From a virus, in the IMG/VR virus record IMGVR_UViG_3300030104_006883, positions 1 through 64,000 of that record: a DNA stretch of 64,000 nucleotides; one strand, written 5' to 3'. Both the position numbers and the translations under genes were made by a program. Positions within the stretch are counted from its first letter, which is position 1. Each line of letters starts with the position of its first letter. Below the pieces are notes generated by a model. That model was given only the letters and a program-made list of their open reading frames with translations. It ran no database searches and was not told the origin of the DNA. Below are positions 6,009 through 11,723 of the stretch, in pieces.

Positions 6009-6105
6009 GTTCGTGAGCAGACAAAGACAGTTGCTCGAAGGCATTTGGTTTTCATTTATGATGGTTGGCCTCCTCTTTGGGATGGCCTGTCTTTAGGAGA
6101 CAGTT

Positions 6106-6426
6106 ATGAGTTGGGTGATTGAGTGTCCAGAGGGACTCAGCAAGACGGGACAACGAGCCGCTGTTATCATGAACGACTTCATGAAGAAATATAATCTTCA
6201 GACGGGCGGTTGCCAGACCTTGTATCACCCAGAAGAGTGGAAGGGCCGAGGCGAGAAGTATGGCACCGAATCAGAGCTTGTAATCGTGTACGACGGTGGC
6301 GACCTCTACGATATCATGGATGGCTACCTGTACAACCTTCAGGACGAGCTTATTCAAGCCTTCGATGCTATCGGCGTTTACTTCGAGCCCTGCACCCATT
6401 GGTATTGCGCGGTCTACAAGGGTTAA
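6106..6426 (+). CDS. unknown 106-residue protein
   Basis: MSWVIECPEGLSKTGQRAAVIMNDFMKKYN onward. It contains an acidic segment, LVIVYDGGDLYDIMDGYLYN, and a Cys/Trp-rich end (EPCTHWYCAVYKG). TTAGGAGA lies upstream of ATG 6106. No family recognised. Confidence 0.75.
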   Translation: MSWVIECPEGLSKTGQRAAVIMNDFMKKYNLQTGGCQTLYHPEEWKGRGEKYGTESELVIVYDGGDLYDIMDGYLYNLQDELIQAFDAIGVYFEPCTHWYCAVYKG

Positions 6427-6430
6427 AAGT

Positions 6431-6458
6431 TTGACTATGCGAGGAATGTGGTTATAAC
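6431..6458 (+). promoter_or_regulatory. sigma70-like early promoter (TTGACT-16-TATAAC)
   Basis: TTGACT 6431-6436 and TATAAC 6453-6458, preceded by TGTGGT; CACAGGAGG follows. Confidence 0.85.
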
Positions 6459-6474
6459 TTAATCACAGGAGGCG

Positions 6475-6624
6475 ATGATGCTTGACCACGCATACAAACA
6501 GCTTGACCTTGAAGAGAAGCGCCAGTGGGAAGAGTTCGAGGGCAAGCGCCGCGAACACGAAGAGCGCGAGAATAACAAAAAAAACATTGACAATGATAGT
6601 CATGTGGTTATCATTGAGTTGTAA
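6475..6624 (+). CDS. highly charged 49-residue coiled-coil-like protein
   Basis: MMLDHAYKQLDLEEKRQWEEFEGKRREHEEREN is a continuous charged helix, followed by NDSHVVIIEL. ATG 6475 or 6478, spaced 5-8 nt from GGAGG. The last third of the gene contains the promoter of the next gene (6587-6614), so coding and promoter sequence are overlaid. Function unknown. Confidence 0.65.
   Translation: MMLDHAYKQLDLEEKRQWEEFEGKRREHEERENNKKNIDNDSHVVIIEL
6587..6614 (+). promoter_or_regulatory. sigma70-like early promoter inside a coding region (TTGACA-16-TATCAT)
   Basis: TTGACA 6587-6592 and TATCAT 6609-6614 with TGTGGT before the -10. It lies within codons 38-47 of the preceding gene. AAGGAGG (6623-6629) and ATG 6635 follow. 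Confidence 0.75.
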
Positions 6625-6634
6625 GGAGGTGAGC

Positions 6635-6982
6635 ATGAAACGGGTTTATGCCGTCACATCGCGAAACCAGGATGGTACCGAGCAGAATGAGCTAGGCATC
6701 TATTCAAGTTTCAAGAAGGCACACTCCGTGGCCAGAGCTTGCATGCTCTACGTGAGCGGAACCACCGACTATGCCTATCAGCAGGTCCAGTTCGATGACC
6801 ACCGTGGCGATGCATGTTGGGTTGGAAAGTTTCCAGACGAACCCTACAATTACATCTCCGTTGAGGTTCGCGCGCTCGATGAAGACCCAGACTTCGCCGT
6901 CAGGCACGAAGAGACGGGTGAGACGCTCCTCGTCTACTCCGCTAACCCTTACATCACGAAGGTCTACGACCTCACGCGATAA
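6635..6982 (+). CDS. unknown 115-residue protein
   Basis: MKRVYAVTSRNQDGTEQNELGIYSSFKKAHSVAR has the look of the small 'KVYVVT..G...I.GVFSS..KA' strand-helix proteins common in phages. The start is set by AAGGAGG 6-12 nt upstream. Function unknown. Confidence 0.75.
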   Translation: MKRVYAVTSRNQDGTEQNELGIYSSFKKAHSVARACMLYVSGTTDYAYQQVQFDDHRGDACWVGKFPDEPYNYISVEVRALDEDPDFAVRHEETGETLLVYSANPYITKVYDLTR

Positions 6983-7004
6983 AAACTCATCCGAAAAAAT
7001 TTTC

Positions 7005-7032
7005 TTTACTTCCTAACCAATGTACTTATAAT
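7005..7032 (+). promoter_or_regulatory. sigma70-like early promoter (TTTACT-16-TATAAT)
   Basis: TTTACT 7005-7010 and TATAAT 7027-7032. The upstream TCCGAAAAAATTTT also occurs before the promoter at 5981, so the two share an UP-like A/T tract. Confidence 0.85.
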
Positions 7033-7052
7033 GGGTGCACATGGAGGTTGTT

Positions 7053-7331
7053 ATGCAGAGAGGACAGGGAACAAGAATTGCTTTTGGTGCTTTGAGCGTG
7101 GCTAAAGATAGCGACCCTCGGCTCTTCATGAAGCGCGTTGTGTTCGTCGATAATGTCAACGTTGGACACTACGACATCTACAAGCCCTACATGGAAGGGG
7201 CAGCTTGGGAGGTTTACCTTTGGTCAGACCGTTTCGAGTTTGCGCGATTCCGTACCACCCTGTTTGACGCAGACAATTGTGCGCGGGACAAGTTCACGCG
7301 ATACTTCCTCGGAGATAATTCCGAGAGCTAA
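7053..7331 (+). CDS. unknown 92-residue protein
   Basis: MQRGQGTRIAFGALSVAKDSDPRLFMKRVVFVDNVNVGHYDIY onward. ATG 7053 is chosen because GGAGG ends 5 nt upstream; the earlier in-frame ATGs overlap that ribosome site. Aromatic-rich centre (AAWEVYLWSDRFEFARFR). No family recognised. Confidence 0.75.
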   Translation: MQRGQGTRIAFGALSVAKDSDPRLFMKRVVFVDNVNVGHYDIYKPYMEGAAWEVYLWSDRFEFARFRTTLFDADNCARDKFTRYFLGDNSES

Positions 7332-7341
7332 GAAATAAAAC

Positions 7342-7369
7342 TTTACTCTAAACCTAATGTGACTATAAT
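7342..7369 (+). promoter_or_regulatory. sigma70-like early promoter (TTTACT-16-TATAAT)
   Basis: TTTACT 7342-7347 and TATAAT 7364-7369 with TGTGAC before the -10; TTACATAAGGAGG follows. Confidence 0.88.
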
Positions 7370-7389
7370 GGTTACATAAGGAGGAAGAT

Positions 7390-7578
7390 ATGAAAGGCAG
7401 GCCCAAGAAGGGTGACTTGGTTGAGGCTCACTCAGGAAACTTGACCAAGGTCGGAGTGGTCGTTGACAGTATCTTCTCGTGGGCGACCATGGATGACTCG
7501 TTCATTGTCCAGTTGAATGATGGTGCAAGGCGAATCCATGTGCCACGCGACCAGTTGTCGGTGATAAGCGACAAATAA
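7390..7578 (+). CDS. small SH3/KOW-like protein (KKGDLV family)
   Basis: 62 residues, MKGRPKKGDLVEAHSGNLTKVGVVVDSIF. KKGDLV followed by short strands marks it as a paralogue of the array at 1-1.7 kb, here with its own promoter and AAGGAGG. Function unknown. Confidence 0.75.
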   Translation: MKGRPKKGDLVEAHSGNLTKVGVVVDSIFSWATMDDSFIVQLNDGARRIHVPRDQLSVISDK

Positions 7579-7582
7579 AAAC

Positions 7583-7610
7583 TTTACTCTATTACCAGTG
7601 TGGTTATAAT
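7583..7610 (+). promoter_or_regulatory. sigma70-like early promoter (TTTACT-16-TATAAT)
   Basis: TTTACT 7583-7588 and TATAAT 7605-7610, preceded by GTGTGGT; CTACACAAGGAG follows. Confidence 0.88.
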
Positions 7611-7631
7611 GACTACACAAGGAGACAAGCT

Positions 7632-7817
7632 ATGAAAGAGACTGTCATTATGGAGGCCGCTAAGACGGTGGCTACGATTGAGGACAAGGGCCAGCGATTC
7701 GATGTTGCTATCGCCTTTGTGAAGACGGGTGTCTTGGATGGTCTACCTACCGAGCGAGCACTTCAATGGTGGTGCAGGGCCATGGGTCATACGACGCTCA
7801 AAACGTTGGCGATTTAA
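7632..7817 (+). CDS. unknown 61-residue protein
   Basis: MKETVIMEAAKTVATIEDKGQRFDVAIAFVKTG is mostly helical with a Trp pair (QWWCRAMGHTT). AAGGAG lies 8-13 nt upstream. Not recognised. Confidence 0.7.
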   Translation: MKETVIMEAAKTVATIEDKGQRFDVAIAFVKTGVLDGLPTERALQWWCRAMGHTTLKTLAI

Positions 7818-7827
7818 GAAATAAAAC

Positions 7828-7855
7828 TTTACTCCAACAGTAGTGTGATTATAAT
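7828..7855 (+). promoter_or_regulatory. sigma70-like early promoter (TTTACT-16-TATAAT)
   Basis: TTTACT 7828-7833 and TATAAT 7850-7855 with GTGTGAT before the -10; CACATAAGGGGG follows. Confidence 0.88.
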
Positions 7856-7875
7856 AGTCACATAAGGGGGAAGCT

Positions 7876-8070
7876 ATGAAGATTGGCGACTTGGTTCAGA
7901 CCCGAATGGGTACAAAGGGAATCATTGTTGGCGTGAGGCGAGGTGCTCCCCAGCCAGATGAATGTGACTACGATGAGTTCGAGGTTTACTGGTCTGCTGA
8001 TGGTGTTTCTTTTTGGTACGACCCTGATGACTTTGGCCATCGTGGTGAGCTTGTGGTGACTTCACCTTAG
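7876..8070 (+). CDS. small SH3/KOW-like protein (MKIGDLV family)
   Basis: 64 residues, MKIGDLVQTRMGTKGIIVGVRRGAPQPDEC. Another dispersed paralogue of the array family, rich in acidic and aromatic residues in its second half. It has its own promoter and an AGGGGG ribosome site. Function unknown. Confidence 0.75.
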   Translation: MKIGDLVQTRMGTKGIIVGVRRGAPQPDECDYDEFEVYWSADGVSFWYDPDDFGHRGELVVTSP

Positions 8071-8082
8071 CAAAAAAAAACT

Positions 8083-8110
8083 TTGACATTACATGAGTAG
8101 TGTTTATAAT
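8083..8110 (+). promoter_or_regulatory. sigma70-like early promoter (TTGACA-16-TATAAT)
   Basis: TTGACA 8083-8088 and TATAAT 8105-8110 preceded by GTGTT. No gene start follows within 170 nt, so it appears to drive a non-coding RNA. Confidence 0.85.
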
Positions 8111-8116
8111 GTATGT

Positions 8117-8252
8117 GTAGCCAAGTGGGGAAGCTTGGCAGGAAACATGTTGTTTCTGAGAGAGGCTTAGGGTAGGAAAATAAAAAAGTGGTAAGAAGTG
8201 GGTGAGTACTTGATACCCCCGCTATCTCTTGTCAAGGCTTTTTTTGCTACCC
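8117..8252 (+). ncRNA. candidate structured non-coding RNA with terminator/alternative pairing
   Basis: It begins just after the strong promoter at 8083-8110. GCCAAG tggggaag CTTGGC makes a hairpin at about 8119-8138. CTTGA (8209-8213) can pair with TCAAG (8232-8236), followed by seven T (8239-8245), a weak terminator shape with an 18-nt loop. Alternatively GGGTAG plus the A-run (8170-8188) can pair with CTTTTTTT and CTACCC (8238-8252), hiding the T-run. This could be a switchable leader for the tiny frame at 8288 or a stand-alone RNA. Ends approximate. Confidence 0.45.
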
Positions 8253-8287
8253 AAGTAACCGTAAACCTGCAATATATAGGAGGGTAT

Positions 8288-8350
8288 ATGTTTGCACTAG
8301 GATGTGTTACCATGGTTATGGTGTCGCTCCGTGTTTTGTTCCTTCACTAG
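8288..8350 (+). CDS. possible 20-residue hydrophobic peptide
   Basis: MFALGCVTMVMVSLRVLFLH, preceded by AGGAGGGTAT, a strong ribosome site with good spacing. It may be a leader peptide or a membrane microprotein. There is no other support, so this is tentative. Confidence 0.35.
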   Translation: MFALGCVTMVMVSLRVLFLH

Positions 8351-8382
8351 AGAAAAAAAGGGACAATGACAATAAAAAAAGA

Positions 8383-8411
8383 TTGACTTCTAGACACAGT
8401 GCGCCTATAAT
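8383..8411 (+). promoter_or_regulatory. sigma70-like early promoter (TTGACT-17-TATAAT)
   Basis: TTGACT 8383-8388 and TATAAT 8406-8411 with a 17-nt spacer; AAAGGAGG (8427-8432) follows. Confidence 0.85.
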
Positions 8412-8438
8412 GGGTACATACAATAAAGGAGGTGCTTC

Positions 8439-8618
8439 ATGAAGCGCACTATGTCTTATAAGAACCGTAACTTTGCGGTAACTGCCGAGGTGGACACTAC
8501 AGCCAAGAAGGCTGGTAGCAACACCTTCAAGGTTCGCCAGGGACGTAGCACTCAGGTTTATAACCGCCGCTACGCACGGGTTCTTCGTGACCAGCTTAAT
8601 ACTTTCCTCGGAGAGTAA
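8439..8618 (+). CDS. small basic protein, 59 residues
   Basis: MKRTMSYKNRNFAVTAEVDTTAKKAGSNTFKVRQ, rich in Lys/Arg and strand-like, so nucleic-acid binding is plausible but unproven. Strong promoter and AAAGGAGGTG ribosome site. No family recognised. Confidence 0.75.
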   Translation: MKRTMSYKNRNFAVTAEVDTTAKKAGSNTFKVRQGRSTQVYNRRYARVLRDQLNTFLGE

Positions 8619-8631
8619 AAAGTAAAAAAAC

Positions 8632-8650
8632 CACGCAATTCCGCGTGTTT
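8632..8650 (+). terminator. weak hairpin terminator
   Basis: CACGC aattcc GCGTG followed by TTT. Only a 5-bp stem and three T, so efficiency is doubtful. The 120 nt after it, before the next promoter, hold a D-arm-like GCTC..GAGC hairpin but no complete tRNA. Confidence 0.35.
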
Positions 8651-8772
8651 ATAGCTCCTGGGTAAGAGCAAGGTTATGCTAAACTGCCCAACCTACACAA
8701 ATTAGGCGAAAATAATTGTCTAATGATTTCCACTACTTAATAGAGTTTTCTCTAGGTGGAGATAAAAAAACT

Positions 8773-8800
8773 TTGACTCTCGGCCCATTGTGCTTATAAT
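8773..8800 (+). promoter_or_regulatory. sigma70-like early promoter (TTGACT-16-TATAAT)
   Basis: TTGACT 8773-8778 and TATAAT 8795-8800 with TTGTGCT before the -10; TTACACAAGGAGG follows. Confidence 0.88.
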
Positions 8801-8822
8801 GGTTACACAAGGAGGCAGAGAA

Positions 8823-8918
8823 ATGACGGATGAAGAACTTCGCGAAGCACTCAGGCTTCTTCTAAAGGTCTGGGAGAAGGGAGGCAAAGAAGCCGCCGAG
8901 GCTTTGTTGGCCAAGTAG
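8823..8918 (+). CDS. 31-residue helical microprotein
   Basis: MTDEELREALRLLLKVWEKG onward is one amphipathic helix with a short Gly break and a second Ala/Glu helix. Its strong promoter and AAGGAGG make it a credible gene despite its size. Function unknown. Confidence 0.6.
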   Translation: MTDEELREALRLLLKVWEKGGKEAAEALLAK

Positions 8919-8928
8919 AAAAAAAAGC

Positions 8929-8956
8929 TTGACTCCCGCCTCATAGGCATTATAAT
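8929..8956 (+). promoter_or_regulatory. sigma70-like early promoter (TTGACT-16-TATAAT)
   Basis: TTGACT 8929-8934 and TATAAT 8951-8956. No gene follows for over 500 nt, so the product is non-coding RNA (see 9040-9195 and 9209-9364). Confidence 0.85.
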
Positions 8957-9004
8957 GAGAGGGAGACAGACAGAAACCCTAGCGAGGAGAATAGAAATAA
9001 ATAA

Positions 9005-9033
9005 TTGACAGAGCGTACCCACCATGATAAGAT
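9005..9033 (+). promoter_or_regulatory. second promoter of the non-coding RNA region (TTGACA-17-TAAGAT, extended -10)
   Basis: TTGACA 9005-9010 and TAAGAT 9028-9033 with TGA immediately before the -10. It lies 50 nt downstream of the first promoter and just before the strongest RNA structure. Confidence 0.6.
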
Positions 9034-9039
9034 GGTCGG

Positions 9040-9195
9040 GGCTTGCTCTCTCAGAGACGGGTTATCCAACGTCCGCCAGCTAGGAAACCGTGAGAGAGTA
9101 TTGAAAAGGGAATCGCTCCCCCTTCCGGAGACAGTGTGCGGACAAACTAACCAATCAACACGGGCTGGGCAACCCTGCAAAACTGCCCAGTTTTT
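9040..9195 (+). ncRNA. structured non-coding RNA with pseudoknot and intrinsic terminator
   Basis: About 155 nt with its own promoters (8929, 9005) and terminator. An 8-bp stem pairs CTCTCTCA (9046-9053) with TGAGAGAG (9091-9098). An inner stem uses CGG(G)TT with AACCG. GTCCGC in its loop (9071-9076) is perfectly complementary to GCGGAC (9138-9143), which would make a pseudoknot. GGGA/TCCC (9108-9120) forms a small hairpin. There is no convincing reading frame. I do not recognise any known RNA family (6S, RNase P, tmRNA and group I intron landmarks are absent). Confidence 0.6.
9165..9195 (+). terminator. rho-independent terminator
   Basis: CTGGGCA (9165-9171) and TGCCCAG (9184-9190) form a perfect 7-bp stem followed by TTTTT. 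It ends the structured RNA and stands just before the tRNA-like element. Confidence 0.85.
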
Positions 9196-9208
9196 AAATT
9201 CGTATCTT

Positions 9209-9364
9209 CTACCCTGGGGTGGTGGAACCTTCTGAAGACGTTCAGATGTGGGCTCGCAATTATCACGCGAGCACATATGGAGAGACACGCCTCTGATGAT
9301 AAAGAGGTGCTAGACGGATGCCGATTCCGTCAGCGTGCCAGTTCGAATCTGGCCTCCAGGGTAG
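9209..9364 (+). ncRNA. tRNA-Leu-like RNA with a ~50-nt insertion in the D-loop
   Basis: Acceptor CCTGGGG (9213-9219) pairs with CTCCAGG (9354-9360), extended to 11 bp by CTAC/GTAG. TGGTGGAA and TGGAGAGACACGC match the two halves of a class II (Leu-type) D-arm, but about 50 nt lies between them. The insert carries two hairpins: TGAA-GACG-TTCA and GCTCGC...GCGAGC. A long variable arm (GACGGA/TCCGTC) and a canonical T-arm GCCAG-TTCGAAT-CTGGC follow. The anticodon stem CCTCT/AGAGG has an 8-nt loop without a normal T33, so decoding is doubtful. It is either a derived tRNA with an insert or a tRNA mimic. Confidence 0.5.
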
Positions 9365-9421
9365 AATATATGAATACTTTCAAGCACTTAGAAAAAAAGT
9401 GCAAAAGAAGTAAAAAAATAC

Positions 9422-9449
9422 TTTACTTCGCTGCTCAGGTTGTTACTAT
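9422..9449 (+). promoter_or_regulatory. sigma70-like early promoter (TTTACT-16-TACTAT)
   Basis: TTTACT 9422-9427 and TACTAT 9444-9449. A leader hairpin TGTCGG/CCGACA follows directly, ahead of GGGAGG at 9495. Confidence 0.75.
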
Positions 9450-9506
9450 ACATGTGTCGGCAGGGATGACCGACAAACCTTCAACCCTTATCAAAGGGAG
9501 GCCATC

Positions 9507-9851
9507 ATGGCCCAGTTCGCTTCTTCTTTCGGTTCCAAAGAGCGCAAGGCTAAGGCCAAGGCCCGTGGGGCAAGCTACTCGCACCGTCGTCAGTCCCGTG
9601 CGGGCGTCGTTCAGGTGTTCACCGCTGACCCTGGCTGCGAGGTCAACGTCATCCGTGACGGTGATACCTTCATCGTCGCCACCTTCCGCAACGGTCGTAT
9701 GGCTGGACAGCCCTCCGTCCACAAACATGGGTACCAGGCTGCTCGTGAGAGCGCTCAGACGCTCGCCAAGGTACTGAAGTCCAGTGCCCGCCCTGACCCG
9801 CGCAGCGAGGTCATGCGTATGGCAGACGCCCTGCTCGCGGACCTGTCCTAG
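9507..9851 (+). CDS. unknown 114-residue basic protein
   Basis: MAQFASSFGSKERKAKAKARGASYSHRRQSRAG has a Lys/Arg-rich first 35 residues, then a strand-rich segment and an Ala-rich helix. GGGAGG lies upstream. It directly precedes the sigma factor and shares its richer G+C composition. A nucleic-acid-binding role is possible but not shown. Confidence 0.75.
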   Translation: MAQFASSFGSKERKAKAKARGASYSHRRQSRAGVVQVFTADPGCEVNVIRDGDTFIVATFRNGRMAGQPSVHKHGYQAARESAQTLAKVLKSSARPDPRSEVMRMADALLADLS

Positions 9852-9977
9852 TACTGAACAAATGTCTGAAAAACGACATAACAATAAATAAAAGTATTGC
9901 GTTCTCTCCTCGGCTATGGCATTATATATACATGGTCGAGGGAGAATGAACTCCCCGGCTGACCCGCGAGGGATATG

Positions 9978-10739
9978 ATGAGCGACCTGACTCTTCACGG
10001 TGAGAACGTTGAGGGCCTCTGCATCAAGATGGCCAAGCAGCACGTTCGCAACGGACTTCAGTTCGATGACCTGCTCCAGCAGGCTCGCATGGGTGCTGTC
10101 ATTGCAGCACAGAACTACGACCCCACCAAGGGTGCCAAGTTCTCGACCCATGCTTACATGTCCATTCGCGCCTACTGCCAGCAGGCTGTCCAGGCTAACC
10201 GGGCTGCGTCTGGTTCTTCCCGTCTGGCCAAGGCCCTGTTTCACAAGCTTCCTGCCTGCCAGCGTGAGCTTCAGACCCAGGGGCTTGACGTGAACCCTCA
10301 CAACATCGCAGAGTGGCTGGAGGCCAATAGCAATTGGTCTGTCTCCACCTCCGAGGTCGAGCAGGCTCTTCTGATTGTCAAGGAGCGCACCGTCTCCATG
10401 TCCAAGCCTATGGGCGACAGTGACAAAAATAACTTTGGTGATACCCTGGTGTCCCGTGAGTTGAGCCAGCACGAGAAGCTTGTGCGCACCCGACGAGCCG
10501 AGGCTATCCGTGACGCCATGTCCACCTTCCTGGTGTCCTTCCTTCCCACGAAGCAGCGACGTGCACACAACAAGTACGTGGCAGTCTTCAACGGTCGCCT
10601 GCTTCCCATCCTGAATGGAGAGGATGTGCTGACCTTGGAAGAGGTCGCTGATTCTCTGGGTACTTCAAAGCAGCGTGTTGGCCAGATTGAGAATGACCTG
10701 AAGAACGCTCTGAAGAATCACATGAAGGGGAACCTTTAA
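9978..10739 (+). CDS. RNA polymerase sigma factor, sigma70 family
   Basis: 253 residues (ATG 9978 preferred; ATG 9975 also possible). Region 2 is clear: FDDLLQQARMGAVIAAQNYD and GAKFSTHAYMSIRAYCQQAV (about residues 27-75) match the core-binding and -10 recognition helices. The C-terminal LTLEEVADSLGTSKQRVGQI (about 219-238) is a region 4 helix-turn-helix. It should redirect host RNA polymerase to a phage promoter class, and candidate boxes exist in the A+T-rich half (see 15799, 21722, 32286, 35500, 37116). A GGGAG/CTCCC leader hairpin precedes the gene. Confidence 0.9.
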   Translation: MSDLTLHGENVEGLCIKMAKQHVRNGLQFDDLLQQARMGAVIAAQNYDPTKGAKFSTHAYMSIRAYCQQAVQANRAASGSSRLAKALFHKLPACQRELQTQGLDVNPHNIAEWLEANSNWSVSTSEVEQALLIVKERTVSMSKPMGDSDKNNFGDTLVSRELSQHEKLVRTRRAEAIRDAMSTFLVSFLPTKQRRAHNKYVAVFNGRLLPILNGEDVLTLEEVADSLGTSKQRVGQIENDLKNALKNHMKGNL

Positions 10740-10740
10740 A

Positions 10741-10980
10741 ATGATTAACAAGACCAAGACTTACGGGTTCACCCTAGACTTCTATCTTGACGTGGGTATC
10801 CTCCTCTCAGAAAAGTACAAGGGTCGTGTTGACTATGGCTTCAAGCTTGGGGATGTCCTTGACGCTCGGCAGTATATCGTGAAGGAGTTGTGTCTTCGCG
10901 AGTCATGGAAGGACAGCGAATGTCTGGCGCGTCTGTGTGAATCGTTTCTGCGGCGCTGGGCTTATAAAATGAAAGACTAA
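10741..10980 (+). CDS. unknown 79-residue protein downstream of the sigma factor
   Basis: MINKTKTYGFTLDFYLDVGILLSEKYKGRVDYGF onward, with a helical second half (AYKMKD end). It follows the sigma gene by 1 nt, with AAGGGG near the sigma 3' end as ribosome site, so it is co-expressed with it. An accessory role with the sigma factor is only a guess from position. Confidence 0.7.
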   Translation: MINKTKTYGFTLDFYLDVGILLSEKYKGRVDYGFKLGDVLDARQYIVKELCLRESWKDSECLARLCESFLRRWAYKMKD

Positions 10981-10990
10981 AAAGAAAAGC

Positions 10991-11058
10991 TTGACAACCA
11001 AGAGGGAGGTCCCCCCTCCCCCCTACCTACCCGGAATGTAATCCCTAGTGATTCCGGG
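10991..11058 (+). other. hairpin cluster at the boundary between G+C-rich and A+T-rich regions
   Basis: GGGAGG-tcccc-CCTCCC (11004-11020) is followed by a perfect 8-bp inverted repeat CCCGGAAT/ATTCCGGG (11030-11037 and 11051-11058). Neither has a following T-run. A TTGACA at 10991 has no matching -10. The 160-nt gap separates the early-type region from the A+T-rich region. It could be a transcription barrier, processing site or module junction. Confidence 0.5.
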
Positions 11059-11141
11059 CACTTAGGAGCCGACCTAGACCCTGCGTTATATCGCCAGGAA
11101 ATTTTCCAGATTTTGTAACCCCGTAACCACTAGTTATTATT

Positions 11142-11375
11142 ATGGAAGAAAACACTACGGGGGAGCTACAACAGGAAAATCATTCCGAGATTGTAGACAA
11201 ATTAAAAAAAGAAATTGATAAGCTAAAGGCAAACGTCGATCGACTAGCTAACCGTTTACTTGAAGAGAAAACAGAAAAACAGTTGCTACAGATAATGGCC
11301 GATATAAAGAACGGCAATGATCCGAACGAGAAACCATGGCCTATAGAGCGTCAAAAGCCCAGCAAGGGCGAATAA
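11142..11375 (+). CDS. 77-residue coiled-coil protein
   Basis: MEENTTGELQQENHSEIVDKLKKEIDKLKANVDR has heptads through about residue 60, followed by a Pro-rich tail. No clear ribosome site. It is the first gene of the A+T-rich region. Function unknown. Confidence 0.65.
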   Translation: MEENTTGELQQENHSEIVDKLKKEIDKLKANVDRLANRLLEEKTEKQLLQIMADIKNGNDPNEKPWPIERQKPSKGE

Positions 11376-11442
11376 ACGGCTATTCCTGCCATTTTAAACC
11401 TATGCCTATAATTGGCAACGCCAAAAATACCGGGAAAAAAAT

Positions 11443-11691
11443 TTAGGATTCCGAGACTACGATTAGGTTGTTGACTGGCTGCACTTGATCGGGCTGTCCT
11501 TTGAACTCTTCGAATTTGATCCACTCTATTTCTGCATAATCTTCGTAGTAATGCTTTGCCTTGGCAGTCTTAAGCGTTGCGCTTTGGAATAATTTAGTAA
11601 TAACCCCTAAACAAGGAAGATAATGTATGTTAAAATTTCTTCCTGGGTATTTGCTTTTTATACTTACTAAATCACCAACCTTGATGTCCAT
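11443..11691 (-). CDS. SH3/KOW-like protein (KVGDLV family) on the minus strand
   Basis: 82 residues, MDIKVGDLVSIKSKYPGRNFNIHYLP to VVSES. It shares both the KVGDLV start and the VVSES end with the array at 1-1.7 kb, but is A+T-rich and lies alone on the opposite strand. It converges with the coiled-coil gene across a 67-nt gap containing TTGGC-AAC-GCCAA. Confidence 0.75.
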   Translation of the reverse strand: MDIKVGDLVSIKSKYPGRNFNIHYLPCLGVITKLFQSATLKTAKAKHYYEDYAEIEWIKFEEFKGQPDQVQPVNNLIVVSES

Positions 11692-11723
11692 GTAAGTAAT
11701 TAGAATTTTAGGAACTAATTATT

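Noticed and set aside
6012-6095. 28-codon hydrophobic open frame in the leader of the gene at 6106
   Set aside because: The start lies at or before the expected transcription start and has no ribosome site.
8640-8710. Possible tRNA (D-arm-like TAGCTC-CTGGGTAA-GAGC)
   Set aside because: No matching acceptor ends, no T-arm and no proper anticodon stem could be found; at most a remnant.
9290-9340. Hammerhead ribozyme core (CTGATGA at 9293-9299)
   Set aside because: No GAAA core element or three-way junction stems follow; the segment is better explained as the anticodon arm of the tRNA-like RNA.
9897-9928. Promoter of the sigma gene (TTGCGT ... TATATA)
   Set aside because: Spacing of 19-20 nt and a weak -35 make it unlike the regular set; it may exist but cannot be supported from sequence alone.
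9435-10568. 377-codon minus-strand open frame opposite the sigma factor
   Set aside because: The plus strand carries clear sigma region 2 and 4 motifs; the minus frame results from G+C-biased third positions.
10991-11016. Promoter starting with TTGACA
   Set aside because: No -10 hexamer at 15-19 nt; the expected position is a C-rich hairpin.
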